Of a DNA stretch of 64,000 nucleotides, positions 51,446-59,944 are shown in pieces. How positions within the stretch are numbered: the stretch's first letter is position 1; each line of letters opens with the position of its first letter. Location of the stretch: NCBI RefSeq assembly GCF_014200305.1, contig NZ_JACHBL010000001.1, forward strand, positions 1,922,001 to 1,986,000. Direction: 5' to 3'. The position numbers and the translations under genes were made by a program. The stretch is from Neomicrococcus lactis. GTDB taxonomy: Bacteria; Actinomycetota; Actinomycetes; Actinomycetales; Micrococcaceae. The notes under the pieces are model-generated. The model did no database searches. It saw only the letters and a program-made list of their open reading frames with translations, and was not told the DNA's origin.

Positions 51446-52251
51446 CGGGTTCCTCCATTTAGTACGACGACGCCGCCTTGCGCTTCAGGAATGACCAGCG
51501 GCTTTTCGCGAGTGCTTGCGAGAATTTCCGCGAAGTGCACAGTGCGCGCCTGGCTGCCGCGGCGCGAGAGCCCGCCACCGATATGCATGAGGCACGAGGC
51601 ATCGCCACCCGCGCACAGGCTGGCACCCGTTGCTTCGATCGCGTCCGCTTTGTCATTGAGCATCGCAGTGGAAACATCAGAATTCTTGATGGAGAACGTG
51701 CCGCCGAATCCGCAGCACTGGTCCGCTTCGGGAAGCGGTGCAAACTCCAGCCCGTCCACGGTTTGAAGCAAGTTTTGCTGCCGGTCCCCCAAGCGCAGGA
51801 GCCGCATGCCGTGACAAGACGGGTGATACGTCACCTTGTGCGGGAAGTAGGAACCAAGCTGTTCGGCGGCATTCGTCACGCCAAGTACATCGGTCAACAG
51901 CTGAGACAGCTCGTAAGTTTTGGCGCCCACCTCCTCAGCGTCCGCCGCGAGTCCATCGTCACCACAGCGATTAGCCAGCATCGGATGCTGATGTTTGACG
52001 GACGCAACACAAGAACCGGAAGGCGCCACGGCGGCGTCGTAATCCTCCTGCAAAAAAGCCGCAACATGATTACGCACTACCGGGAGCGCGTCTTTGAAGT
52101 AGCCGGAATTGACGTGCATCTGGCCACAGCAGGCCTGGCCCTTCGGGAAAATGACGGTGTGACCCAGGCGTTCAAGAATCTCGACAGTGGCGCGGGCGGT
52201 GGATGGATACATCGCATCCACGATGCACGTACTGAACAGTGCTATCCGCAT
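51442..52251 (-). CDS. lutA: LutA, cysteine-rich subunit of lactate oxidation
   Basis: A 269-residue protein with two CCG domains: ACCGQMHVNSGY and CCGFGGTFSIKN, with YHPSCHGMR and APSGSCVA in each half. These cysteines bind heterodisulfide-reductase-type Fe-S clusters. I chose ATG 52251 (MRIALFSTC) behind AAGGGG; 21 codons above it are spacer. First gene of lutABC, preceded by an operator at 52303. Its last codons hold an inverted copy of the dispersed motif (51463-51476), and one more core copy lies at 52031-52040. Confidence 0.94.
   Translation of the reverse strand: MRIALFSTCIVDAMYPSTARATVEILERLGHTVIFPKGQACCGQMHVNSGYFKDALPVVRNHVAAFLQEDYDAAVAPSGSCVASVKHQHPMLANRCGDDGLAADAEEVGAKTYELSQLLTDVLGVTNAAEQLGSYFPHKVTYHPSCHGMRLLRLGDRQQNLLQTVDGLEFAPLPEADQCCGFGGTFSIKNSDVSTAMLNDKADAIEATGASLCAGGDASCLMHIGGGLSRRGSQARTVHFAEILASTREKPLVIPEAQGGVVVLNGGTR
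51463..51476 (-). repeat. Copy of the dispersed motif at the 3' end of lutA
   Basis: GCGGCGTCGTCGTA on the minus strand, identical to the arms of the 44281-44320 palindrome. It encodes GGVVV near the LutA C-terminus. Confidence 0.5.
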
Positions 52252-52302
52252 AGTGACCCCTTCTGACGCTGCCCAGATCCCAGAGATCTCGGCGTTTCGA
52301 TG

Positions 52303-52313
52303 TGGTCTGACCA
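52303..52313. promoter_or_regulatory. FadR/LldR-type operator before lutABC
   Basis: TGGTCTGACCA, a perfect dyad around the central base, matches TNGTNNNACNA, the general half-site pattern of FadR-subfamily regulators. It lies 52 bases upstream of lutA. Confidence 0.75.
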
Positions 52314-52399
52314 TACTATGGTGATCGCGCTCATACGTCTAGCTTTCCAAGTCAGCGGCTAATTTTGTGAAATGGCTCACACTTTTTCGGAAAAAGGGC

Positions 52400-52432
52400 T
52401 ATATTTGTGGTCAGACCATAGTGGTCAGACCA
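52400..52432 (+). promoter_or_regulatory. Promoter with two operators before the lactate permease gene
   Basis: TGGTCAGACCA occurs at 52408-52418 and 52422-52432, directly after a -10-like TATATT (52400-52405). Repressor bound there would block the start of transcription of the permease gene. The same sequence family lies at 52303 before lutABC, so both divergent units should answer to one regulator, probably the FadR-type protein at 54326. Confidence 0.78.
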
Positions 52433-52462
52433 TTCCCCGTTCATCGCTAGAAAGTCCCCCAC

Positions 52463-54232
52463 ATGGAAACATTCACCCCCGCGACGAATCCCGTCGCTGG
52501 CAGCGTCTTCCTCTCGGCGCTCGTTGCAATCATCCCGCTTGTGACATTCTTCGTGTTGCTGGCTGTTGTCAAAACCCGCTCGCACGTGGCCGGCCTCATC
52601 TCGATGCTCGTCGCCATTGCCGTGGCCATCTTCGCTTTCCACATGCCCTGGCAGATGGCCGGCATGTCTGCCGTCATGGGCGGCGTTTTCGGTGCTTTCC
52701 CCGTGTTCTGGATTGTGGTGATGGCCGTGTGGCTCTATCAAGTCACCGTCCTGAGCGGTCGCTTTGAGGATCTGCGCCGCGTGTTCGACGTCATCGGCAA
52801 AGGCGACGTCCGCATTCAATCCATCTTGATCGCCTTTTGCTTCGGCGGCCTGCTGGAAGCTCTCGCCGGCTTCGGGGCCCCGGTTGCGATTACCGCCACC
52901 ATGTTGTTGGCACTGGGTATTCCGCCGCTTCGCGCTGCAGTCGTTGTGCTGATTTCCAACACAGCCCCCGTTGCGTTTGGTGCCGTGGCAATTCCCATTA
53001 CGACGGCGGGAGCCCTCACCGGCCTGCACGCCGATCACATTGGTGCCATTGTGGGCCGTCAATCACCTCTTTTGGCGTTCTTTGTGCCGTTGATCCTGCT
53101 ATTCCTTCTCGACGGTAAGAAGGGCATTAAAGACTGCTGGCCAGCCGCTTTGGTCATTGGTGCATCCTTCGGCGTTGCGCAGTTCTTGTGCTCCAACTAC
53201 TTCTCTTACGAACTCACGGACGTCGTGGCCGCCCTCGTTGGCATCGGTGCCGCCGTGGTGTTGCTGCGCTTCTGGACTCCCAAGAACCGCGACGAAGCGC
53301 GTGCGCGTATTTGCACCCACACCTCTTCTCTTGAATCCCAGAAGGTGGGCTCTGGTGTTTCCGGTTCTGCGGGTGCTTCTGATTCTTCCGCTTCCAGTTC
53401 TTCTTCCGGCACATCCACTTCGGCCGACGAGGACCGCCTCACCCCCATGCGCACCTGGCTCGCCTTGTTCCCGTACTTCTTGGTCATTGTGATCTTTGGC
53501 ATCGCGAAGCTGTGGACGCTCGGCGTAAACGTTCCCAAGGCACTGGCCGCGACGGACATTGCAGTGCAGTGGCCGCTGCTTTATGGTCATGTGCTGGACG
53601 CGGCAGGAAAGCCCGTTTCCTCGACTATTTACAAGTTCCAGTGGCTGTCTAACCCAGGCACCTTGTTGCTGATCACCGGAATCATCGTGACTTTGGTGTA
53701 CGCGAAGTACAACGGTGGCGGGCGCTACGCACTGAATGTAGGCAACGCATTCTCCGAAATTGGACAGACGTTCTACCGCATGCGCTGGGCTGGCCTGACC
53801 ATCGTCTCCGTGCTGGCACTTGCATACGTCATGAACATTTCCGGTCAGACCGTCAGCATTGGTACGTGGCTTGCCGGCGCCGGCGCCTTCTTCGCGTTCC
53901 TCTCGCCGATTCTCGGCTGGTTGGGCACGGCCGTTACCGGTTCCGACACCTCCTCTAACGCCCTGTTTGCCAAACTTCAGCAGACCGCTGGCATGAATGC
54001 CCGCATCGATCCGAACTTGTTGGTTGCCGGTAACACATCAGGTGGCGTGGTGGGCAAGCTCATCAGCCCGCAAAACCTAGCTATCGCCGCAACCGCCGTA
54101 CAGCTAGACGGCAAGGAAGCCGTGATTCTTCGCAAGGTGGTGGGCTGGAGCATCGCCATGTTGTTGGTCCTGTGCCTCTTGGTCTTCTTGCAGTCCACCC
54201 CGATCCTCGGGTGGATGATTCCGACTCCGTAA
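52463..54232 (+). CDS. lctP: L-lactate permease
   Basis: A 589-residue LctP/LldP transporter with about 12-14 membrane helices. Typical segments are FWIVVMAVWLYQVTVLSGRFEDLR, FGGLLEALAGFGAPVAI, ISNTAPVAFGAVAIPI, LGTAVTGSDTSSNALF and ANTSG-like GNTSGGVVGKLISPQN. A cytoplasmic Ser/Glu-rich loop (about 285-330) is an insertion relative to the usual form. It imports lactate for LutABC and LldD. Divergent from lutABC with shared operators; terminator at 54264. Confidence 0.94.
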   Translation: METFTPATNPVAGSVFLSALVAIIPLVTFFVLLAVVKTRSHVAGLISMLVAIAVAIFAFHMPWQMAGMSAVMGGVFGAFPVFWIVVMAVWLYQVTVLSGRFEDLRRVFDVIGKGDVRIQSILIAFCFGGLLEALAGFGAPVAITATMLLALGIPPLRAAVVVLISNTAPVAFGAVAIPITTAGALTGLHADHIGAIVGRQSPLLAFFVPLILLFLLDGKKGIKDCWPAALVIGASFGVAQFLCSNYFSYELTDVVAALVGIGAAVVLLRFWTPKNRDEARARICTHTSSLESQKVGSGVSGSAGASDSSASSSSSGTSTSADEDRLTPMRTWLALFPYFLVIVIFGIAKLWTLGVNVPKALAATDIAVQWPLLYGHVLDAAGKPVSSTIYKFQWLSNPGTLLLITGIIVTLVYAKYNGGGRYALNVGNAFSEIGQTFYRMRWAGLTIVSVLALAYVMNISGQTVSIGTWLAGAGAFFAFLSPILGWLGTAVTGSDTSSNALFAKLQQTAGMNARIDPNLLVAGNTSGGVVGKLISPQNLAIAATAVQLDGKEAVILRKVVGWSIAMLLVLCLLVFLQSTPILGWMIPTP

Positions 54233-54263
54233 GCTCGTCCTCGGAGCAGTTTCTGCGTCGTAG

Positions 54264-54303
54264 AGTGCCGGACCGTGGCCTGCTTTGGCTTCGGTCCGGC
54301 ACT
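54264..54303 (+). terminator. Terminator hairpin after lctP
   Basis: AGTGCCGGACCG (54264-54275) pairs exactly with CGGTCCGGCACT (54292-54303) around a 16-base loop. Confidence 0.75.
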
Positions 54304-54325
54304 CTCTGCGTGAAAGAATAATCAA

Positions 54326-55063
54326 ATGGGAGAATCATCAAGCGAGAGTTCATCCTTTGCCTACGAAGTGGTTCTAGAGGCGATTGAGCAAAAGCTTCGG
54401 TCAGGCGAACTGAGCATTGGCGACCGTCTCCCGAGCGAACGCTCCATGGCGGCCGAGTTCAATTTGTCCCGAGCATCCGTGCGGGATGCCATCCGCATTC
54501 TTGGTGTCCTGGGACTGGTCCGTTCATCCACGGGTTCGGGCCCCAATTCTGGGACCATCATCATTTCCGAGCCCGTGGCGGGCCTGGCCGCCGCCCTCCG
54601 CCTGCATGTGGCTTCACGGGGACTATCCGTAAAGGAGATTGTCCGCACCCGCATCATTTTGGAAACCGGTGCCGCACTTGAAGCTGTCATCGATGACAGT
54701 CCAGAAACTCTCGCGAAGCTAGCTCAAGCTCATGAGCTGTTGGCGAGAATGGACGACCCCAAACTGGATAGAAACGTCTTCCACGAACTCGACACGCAAT
54801 TCCACGTGCTGCTGACATCGCTCTCCAGGAATGCTGTGTTGGAAGCCATGATGGAATCCGTACGTCTGTCAGTTCGCGATTACGTGGCCAATTCCATCCC
54901 TACCGACGAAGCCTGGTTGCCCCTCGCCACCGAACTCCGCCATCAACACCACGGGATTCTCGACGCATTTGAGTCCAACCAATTGGACGACGCCGCGCGG
55001 CTACTTCGGTCTCACATTGAGTGGTTCTACGGCACCGCCACCGAGGACATGAAACAACGATAA
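54326..55063 (+). CDS. FadR-subfamily GntR regulator, likely lactate-responsive (LldR/LutR-like)
   Basis: A 245-residue regulator. N-terminal winged helix (IGDRLPSERSMAAEFNLSRASVRDAIRIL, then TGSGPNSGTII). The C-terminal FCD ligand domain includes VRTRIILETGAALEAV and metal-ligand-type residues near ELDTQFHVLL and HHGILDAF. It lies directly after the lactate permease. The three TGGTCwGACCA sites at the lut/lct junction fit the known FadR-family recognition pattern, so I infer that it is the lactate-sensing repressor. Confidence 0.88.
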   Translation: MGESSSESSSFAYEVVLEAIEQKLRSGELSIGDRLPSERSMAAEFNLSRASVRDAIRILGVLGLVRSSTGSGPNSGTIIISEPVAGLAAALRLHVASRGLSVKEIVRTRIILETGAALEAVIDDSPETLAKLAQAHELLARMDDPKLDRNVFHELDTQFHVLLTSLSRNAVLEAMMESVRLSVRDYVANSIPTDEAWLPLATELRHQHHGILDAFESNQLDDAARLLRSHIEWFYGTATEDMKQR

Positions 55064-55201
55064 CGCTTCTCCAACGGTAGGACGTCCGTACGGGTGGAAA
55101 CGTTTACACCTCATGGTTAGACTTGTCCGAAGGTTCATCTCTGCGGCGTTTCCCGCAGGAGATGGCCCCTCTTCTTACCGCCTCATCATCAGGGAGTTCT
55201 T

Positions 55202-57082
55202 GTGAGCCCAACGGAAAACAGCACGTCAACGCACACTTGGTGGAAAGATGCGGTCATTTATCAGGTGTATCCCCGCTCTTTCGCCGATTCCAACGGTGAC
55301 GGCATGGGCGATCTCAATGGCGTGCGCTCCCGAATTCCGTACCTCAAGAACTTGGGCGTGGACGCCGTCTGGCTTTCTCCTTTTTATACGTCGCCACAGA
55401 ATGATGCTGGCTACGATGTAGCCGATTACCGCAACGTGGATGAGCGCTTCGGTACTTTGGCCGACTTCGACACGATGCTTGCCACCGCTCACGAGACAGG
55501 CCTCAAGGTCATCGTTGATCTTGTACCCAACCACACCTCAGACCAGCACGTGTGGTTCCAGGAAGCGTTGGCCTCTGAGCCGGGATCGGCCGCCCGAGAG
55601 CGTTACATTTTCCGCGATGGCAAGGGCAAAAACGGTGACGAAGCACCAAATGACTGGCAGTCCGTTTTTGGCGGCGACGCATGGACTCGCGTCACCGAAG
55701 TTGCCGGACCCAATGCGGGTAAGCCGGGTCAGTGGTACTTGCACCTCTTCGACACCACGCAGCCTGACCTGAACTGGGACAACCCTGAGGTTCGCGCTGA
55801 GATGGAATCTGTGCTGGAATTCTGGCTGGATCGCGGCGTGGACGGCTTCCGCGTTGACGTGGCGCACGGCCTCATCAAGGACCCTGCCCTGCCGAATTTC
55901 CGCGACAAGGTAGCGATGGTTGCAGGCGAGGAGCACGACGCCGCAGCTTCTTCCGCGCAGGACGCCTCCGTTCCAGCTGACTCGGCTGTCGCTGAGAACC
56001 GCCACTTCAGCACAGTGAATGAGGACGTCTCTGACCTCGTCTCCGGCGACGCCGTGGATGACAGCGGAAACATGAAGACCGGCTCGCCGTACTTCGACCA
56101 AGAAGGCGTGCACCAGGTCTACCGCGAATGGCACAAGGTTCTCGACAAGTACGAAGGCGACCGCATGATGGTGGCCGAAGCTTGGGTAGAGCCGATGGAG
56201 CGCATCTTCCGCTACGTCCGCGAAGACGAAATGCAGCAGGCGTTCAACTTCGGCTTCTTGCTGGCCGGCTGGGATGCTCAGCGCATCTTCGACAACGTGG
56301 ATGAGACCATCAAGGAAGCAGCCGTTGTTCAGGCGCCGGCCACTTGGGTACTTTCCAACCACGACACCGTGCGCCACTCCTCGCGATTCGGCTTGAGCGA
56401 TCCCACCACGTACCCGAAGGGCATCGCAGCCGAGGACGAACAGCCAGATGAGAAGCTTGGTTGGGCTCGCGGCCGTGCCGCCGCCATGATCATGCTGGCG
56501 CTGCCCGGTTCTTCGTACGTGTACCAGGGCGACGAGCTGTCCTTGCCTGAGCACACCACGCTGGAACACGAGCTGCGCCAGGATCCTTCCTTCTTCCGCA
56601 CCAAGGGTGAAGAGCGTGGCCGCGACGGCTGCCGCATCCCGATGCCATGGGATTCCACCCGTCCAGGCTTCGGCTTCGACGTGGTGGCTACGGCAAATGC
56701 CGATCTCGAAGCGGAAGGTGGGGCACCTGCTGAAGCTGCGGCGTCGTACTCGCCATGGCTACCTCAGCCGGAAAGCTACCGCCACTATGCAGCGGATCAG
56801 CAGGTCGGCGTGGAGGGTTCCACGTTTGAGCTGTACCGCGAGCTGATTGAGCTGCGTCGGGCCGAAGGTCTTGGCATGGGCACGCTCGAATGGGCGGAAA
56901 TCAACGAACCTGAAAAGGGAATTCTCGCCTTCACAAATGGCCCCATCACGGTGCTCGCGAATACGTCTTCCGCTCCGGTGGATCTGCCCGAGGGCTATGC
57001 CGTGAAGTTCGCTTCGCAGGATGAGGCCGTGTACGAGGGACAGCTCGCGGCAGATTCTGCCGTGTGGCTCGAGCAAGCCTAG
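55202..57082 (+). CDS. GH13 alpha-glucosidase / oligo-1,6-glucosidase type
   Basis: A 626-residue enzyme of the MalL/AglA type. WWKDAVIYQVYPRSFADSNG, VIVDLVPNHTSDQH, nucleophile Asp in GFRVDVAHG, acid/base Glu in VAEAWVEP, and the third acid in VLSNHDTVRH. Two acidic, Ala/Ser-rich insertions (about residues 237-290 and 500-520) are not usual for the family; each contains an exact copy of the dispersed motif. The GTG start follows GGGAG. It hydrolyses alpha-glucosidic bonds of short sugars in the cytoplasm. It stands alone with no sugar transporter adjacent. Confidence 0.9.
   Translation: MSPTENSTSTHTWWKDAVIYQVYPRSFADSNGDGMGDLNGVRSRIPYLKNLGVDAVWLSPFYTSPQNDAGYDVADYRNVDERFGTLADFDTMLATAHETGLKVIVDLVPNHTSDQHVWFQEALASEPGSAARERYIFRDGKGKNGDEAPNDWQSVFGGDAWTRVTEVAGPNAGKPGQWYLHLFDTTQPDLNWDNPEVRAEMESVLEFWLDRGVDGFRVDVAHGLIKDPALPNFRDKVAMVAGEEHDAAASSAQDASVPADSAVAENRHFSTVNEDVSDLVSGDAVDDSGNMKTGSPYFDQEGVHQVYREWHKVLDKYEGDRMMVAEAWVEPMERIFRYVREDEMQQAFNFGFLLAGWDAQRIFDNVDETIKEAAVVQAPATWVLSNHDTVRHSSRFGLSDPTTYPKGIAAEDEQPDEKLGWARGRAAAMIMLALPGSSYVYQGDELSLPEHTTLEHELRQDPSFFRTKGEERGRDGCRIPMPWDSTRPGFGFDVVATANADLEAEGGAPAEAAASYSPWLPQPESYRHYAADQQVGVEGSTFELYRELIELRRAEGLGMGTLEWAEINEPEKGILAFTNGPITVLANTSSAPVDLPEGYAVKFASQDEAVYEGQLAADSAVWLEQA
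55935..55949 (-). repeat. Copy of the dispersed motif inside the glucosidase gene (first)
   Basis: Exact 15-mer AAGCTGCGGCGTCGT on the minus strand, at the start of an unusual acidic insertion (EEHDAAASSAQD). Confidence 0.6.
56733..56747 (+). repeat. Copy of the dispersed motif inside the glucosidase gene (second)
   Basis: Exact 15-mer AAGCTGCGGCGTCGT encoding EAAAS in a Gly/Ala-rich loop. Confidence 0.6.
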
Positions 57083-57110
57083 GAATTCGGGGCTTCTCCA
57101 ATTAAAGACG

Positions 57111-57158
57111 AGTGTGCGCTCTCCGCATCGACATAGTTAGTCGCGGAGAGCGCACACT
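57111..57158. terminator. Bidirectional terminator, 16-bp perfect stem
   Basis: AGTGTGCGCTCTCCGC (57111-57126) pairs exactly with GCGGAGAGCGCACACT (57143-57158), between the glucosidase and the convergent DUF305 gene; TTATTTG follows. Confidence 0.8.
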
Positions 57159-57176
57159 TATTTGACGGCTGGACTG

Positions 57177-57818
57177 CTACTTCATGCCAGCAAGCATCTG
57201 TTTCATGTGGTCAATTTCGGTTTGCTGGTCAGCTACTACAGACTTAGCCAAAGTGACCACTTCCTGATTCTGGCCGCCGGAAACTTCCGTAAGGGCCATA
57301 TCGATGGCGCCCTGATGGTGCTGAATCATTTGCTCTAGGAAGAGCTTTGAGGCGTCGGTTGCGTTGGCGTCACGAAGTTTTTGCAAGTCAGCGTCGCTCA
57401 TCATGCCGTCCATGCCCATGCCATTGCCATGGCCCACATGTCCAGAGTTGGACATCATTGCAGGTTGTCCCCACGCCTTGAGCCAGCCGTTCATTTTCTC
57501 AATTTCGGGGCCCTGAGCCTTCTTGATGTTGTTGAGCAGCGTGGTCATTTCTTGGCTCAGGCCGCTCTTGGCAAGCAGAATGTCACTCATTGCGACGGCT
57601 TGTTCGTGATGCGGGATCATCATCTGCGTGAACATGACGTCTTGCACGTTGTGAGCGCTGTTCTGCCCGAGCTGGCTGCTGGCGCTACTTGAGGCTGCTG
57701 TCGCAGGGCTGGAAGAAACCGAATAGCTTCCCGATCCGGAACTGCATGCCGCTAGGGCGAGCGAACCAGTTAGGGCAATTCCTGCGAGCGCTGTGAATCG
57801 CTTGGTGGTGGTTTTCAT
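57177..57818 (-). CDS. DUF305 lipoprotein, probably copper-related
   Basis: A 213-residue lipoprotein starting at ATG 57818 (MKTTTKRF) with a lipobox near LALAACSSG. Two ferritin-like four-helix halves carry HH pairs: MMIPHHEQAVAMSD and MIQHHQGAIDMAL. A His/Met/Gly-rich segment (MSNSGHVGHGNGMGMDGMM) lies between them. DUF305 proteins occur with copper-resistance genes and in the periplasm or on the outer face of the membrane. The small His-rich gene upstream supports a metal role. Confidence 0.85.
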   Translation of the reverse strand: MKTTTKRFTALAGIALTGSLALAACSSGSGSYSVSSSPATAASSSASSQLGQNSAHNVQDVMFTQMMIPHHEQAVAMSDILLAKSGLSQEMTTLLNNIKKAQGPEIEKMNGWLKAWGQPAMMSNSGHVGHGNGMGMDGMMSDADLQKLRDANATDASKLFLEQMIQHHQGAIDMALTEVSGGQNQEVVTLAKSVVADQQTEIDHMKQMLAGMK

Positions 57819-57893
57819 GTTGATCATTTCCAATCAAAAATCAGAGGTAAGTTTTGTGGGCTTTTTGCCGAATATATTTCGACGCAATGCAAC

Positions 57894-58307
57894 TCACGTC
57901 CGACTGATACAGAGCTGATTTAAATCCGGTGGTGCTTGGGAAATTAGTGCACATCGCTGCTCAACGAATTGTTCAGACTGCCACAATGACCGGGTGGTCA
58001 CGGGCGGCCGAACTTCTGCGGGAGTCCAGGGGAAAAGTTGCGGTGCATTCGATGCGGCCCTGAAATCTGCAACCGGCTTCATAGGGCAGTTGCTCGTCAT
58101 GCACCCGTGGTCGCTATCGGTGCTATGAGGGGACGTTGCGATCGAAGAAAACTCTGCTGCCTGCACGGTGTGATGATGAGCGGAATGAGATGTAACGGTC
58201 ACCGAAGAAAAGTCATGCGTGATAGCGCCCCACCCTACATAGTGGGCCATCAAGACGATGATGGTAAGAAGAGGCCTTAGCCAATTCACCACGTCGGGAC
58301 ACCGCAA
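57894..58307 (-). CDS. Small His-rich membrane-anchored protein, DUF6153-like
   Basis: A 137-residue protein with one N-terminal hydrophobic segment (LLTIIVLMAHYVGWGAI), then a His/Ser-rich stretch (TSHSAHHHTVQAA, SDHGCMTSNCPMKPV) with two cysteines. It resembles short actinobacterial proteins found beside copper genes (DUF6153-like, recalled without a search). The start is uncertain: TTG 58307 or a GTG at 58292. It lies 75 bases upstream of the DUF305 gene on the same strand and is likely co-expressed. Confidence 0.6.
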   Translation of the reverse strand: MRCPDVVNWLRPLLTIIVLMAHYVGWGAITHDFSSVTVTSHSAHHHTVQAAEFSSIATSPHSTDSDHGCMTSNCPMKPVADFRAASNAPQLFPWTPAEVRPPVTTRSLWQSEQFVEQRCALISQAPPDLNQLCISRT

Positions 58308-58358
58308 TTAGTCACAGTTAAAAGACTAGCACAATTACCCCCACGGGGTATATGTACC

Positions 58359-58868
58359 TCAGTGCCAAGCCAGCGAGTTTCCCGGTGGAAGCCCATAGTC
58401 ATTGCGTAGATGGCTATATGTTTGCCCCATGACGCCCATATATCCACTATCGAGAGGCGAGGGTCCATAGTCGTCGCCGAAGAGGTACGGAATTTCATCG
58501 TCGCAGAGATACGCGAGCAAGCCGGCATACCAGCGCACGTAGTCCGGATCCGGAACAACGGCGCGCTTCCGTTGCTCTTCCGTCAGCGCCGTCCACAAAC
58601 GGTTTGCTGCTTTCAAGTAGCTAATGGGTTGCGAAGTGGAACACCCGGGAAGCTCCCAGCCACCACCACTCGAATAATTCAGTTCTTTACTTGTTACCGA
58701 AAAAGGATCCACGCCGTCAATCACAATGGGGCAGCGCCAGTACATCCCCGAGGCGGCCATATGAGGAAAGATCTGAATGCGGTGAGCACCGCGCACATGC
58801 AAAGTTCGAACGGCGGCTAGCAACGTCCGCGCTGGCCCAAGTACCCCATCATCGTCTTCCCAGTTCAT
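58359..58868 (-). CDS. Unknown soluble protein
   Basis: A 169-residue protein rich in Tyr, Trp and Gly (for example GGGWELPGCSTSQPISYLKAA, YVRWYAGLLAYLCDDEIPYL). It has no membrane segment, no signal peptide and no motif I know. The composition looks like a genuine protein. It stands alone between the copper-type pair and the tRNA cluster. Confidence 0.6.
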   Translation of the reverse strand: MNWEDDDGVLGPARTLLAAVRTLHVRGAHRIQIFPHMAASGMYWRCPIVIDGVDPFSVTSKELNYSSGGGWELPGCSTSQPISYLKAANRLWTALTEEQRKRAVVPDPDYVRWYAGLLAYLCDDEIPYLFGDDYGPSPLDSGYMGVMGQTYSHLRNDYGLPPGNSLAWH

Positions 58869-58997
58869 ACTTAAAAAGTACCTAACCGCTATGACAGTTA
58901 GAGATGAGGGCTTCGAATGCCAGAGGGGTTATAGGTGCGGGGGACGGATTCCTGAAGAAGCATCAGGGAAGATTCTCAACCCGATCAGTTAAAAGTT

Positions 58998-59031
58998 GAA
59001 CCCCCGCGATGTAGAAGCTACGCGGGGGTTC
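58998..59031 (-). terminator. Terminator of the tRNA cluster
   Basis: GAACCCCCGCG (58998-59008) pairs exactly with CGCGGGGGTTC (59021-59031). In the minus direction the stem is followed by AACTTTTAAC. It ends 3 bases after tRNA-Phe. Confidence 0.8.
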
Positions 59032-59033
59032 AG

Positions 59034-59106
59034 TGGCTCCGACCGGCGTCGATCCGGTGACCTTTCGATTTTCAGTCGAACGCTCTACCAACTGAGCTAC
59101 AGAGCC
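59034..59106 (-). tRNA. tRNA-Phe (GAA)
   Basis: 73 bases including the discriminator A. Acceptor GGCTCTG/CGGAGCC (with one G-T pair), D arm TAGCTCAGTTGGTAGAGC, anticodon loop CTGAAAA with GAA, T arm with GGATCGACGCC. CCA is not encoded. Confidence 0.96.
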
Positions 59107-59161
59107 AAATGGCCGGTTACCCGGCCATTTGTACTGTCTTCCGTCGCTCCGGAAGAAAGAG

Positions 59162-59235
59162 CGACCCTGACGGGACTTGAACCCGCGACCTCCGCCGTGA
59201 CAGGGCGGCGCGCTAACCAACTGCGCTACAGGGCC
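59162..59235 (-). tRNA. tRNA-Asp (GTC)
   Basis: 74 bases. Acceptor GGCCCTG/CAGGGTC, anticodon GTC in CCTGTCACGG, T loop GGGTTCAAGTCCC, discriminator G. CCA not encoded. Confidence 0.96.
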
Positions 59236-59311
59236 ATTTGAACGATTTTTCTTCGTTCACAAGACCAAAACTTTACCAGAGTTTTTACCTTTGGTGAAAT
59301 CTGATCCTGCG

Positions 59312-59384
59312 TACCCCCAACGGGATTCGAACCCGTGCCGCCGCCGTGAAAGGGCGGTGTCCTAGGCCGCTAGACGATGGGGGC
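59312..59384 (-). tRNA. tRNA-Glu (TTC)
   Basis: 73 bases. Acceptor GCCCCCA/TGGGGGT, D arm TCGTCTAGCGGCCTAGGA, anticodon TTC in CCTTTCACGG, T loop GGGTTCGAATCCC. First of the three-gene cluster Glu-Asp-Phe; CCA not encoded. Confidence 0.96.
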
Positions 59385-59437
59385 AAGGACACTCGTCAGA
59401 AGCAGATTTCTCGACTTCCTCTAAGTTGACCGTATCA

Positions 59438-59466
59438 ACTATACGGGCATAAATGCCGATCCGCAA
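59438..59466 (-). promoter_or_regulatory. Promoter of the tRNA cluster
   Basis: On the minus strand, -35 TTGCGG (59466-59461) and -10 TATAGT (59443-59438) are separated by exactly 17 bases, about 50 bases ahead of tRNA-Glu. Confidence 0.75.
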
Positions 59467-59536
59467 AACTGAAATCAAGCTCTTTCGTGCGATCTGCGCC
59501 ACAATCCCCCTCGCGCCCCGCAGCTAGGCTCTTTTT

Positions 59537-59932
59537 ATGGCCTTTCAGATGAGCGGTGACGAGTTCCAGCAGTGCGTCGAGCGAGCACTCGCGAGGATGC
59601 CGCAGTCAGTCATGACGAAATTGGAAAATGTTGCGGTCTTCATTGAGGATCGCTACGATCCCGCTATCCACGGAGTAGACGACGACGCCAGCTCGCCTTT
59701 CATGGTCGGCCATATTTTGGGGCTATACGAGGGAATCCCCATGACTGAGCGCACCTGGGGTTGGGATGCAGGGAAGTTGCCGGATCATATTTTTTTGTAC
59801 CAAGAGTCGATCCTAGAAATCTGTGAATCTGCTCAACAGGTCGAGACCCAAATAGCTATCACGATTGTTCACGAAATTGCGCATCATTTCGGCATTGACG
59901 ACGACCTTTTGCACGACCTGGGATGGGGCTAG
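59537..59932 (+). CDS. Metallopeptidase-like minimal zincin protein
   Basis: A 131-residue protein. The zinc motif HEIAHHFGIDDDLLHDLGW near the C-terminus is HExxH followed by a distal Asp. FEEYDPAIHG-type N-terminal sequence (IEDRYDPAIHG) and GLYEGIPMTER are standard for this small actinobacterial family, often annotated as possibly linked to metalloprotease or acyltransferase functions. Soluble, monocistronic. Confidence 0.85.
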   Translation: MAFQMSGDEFQQCVERALARMPQSVMTKLENVAVFIEDRYDPAIHGVDDDASSPFMVGHILGLYEGIPMTERTWGWDAGKLPDHIFLYQESILEICESAQQVETQIAITIVHEIAHHFGIDDDLLHDLGWG

Positions 59933-59944
59933 AAACAGTCGTTT

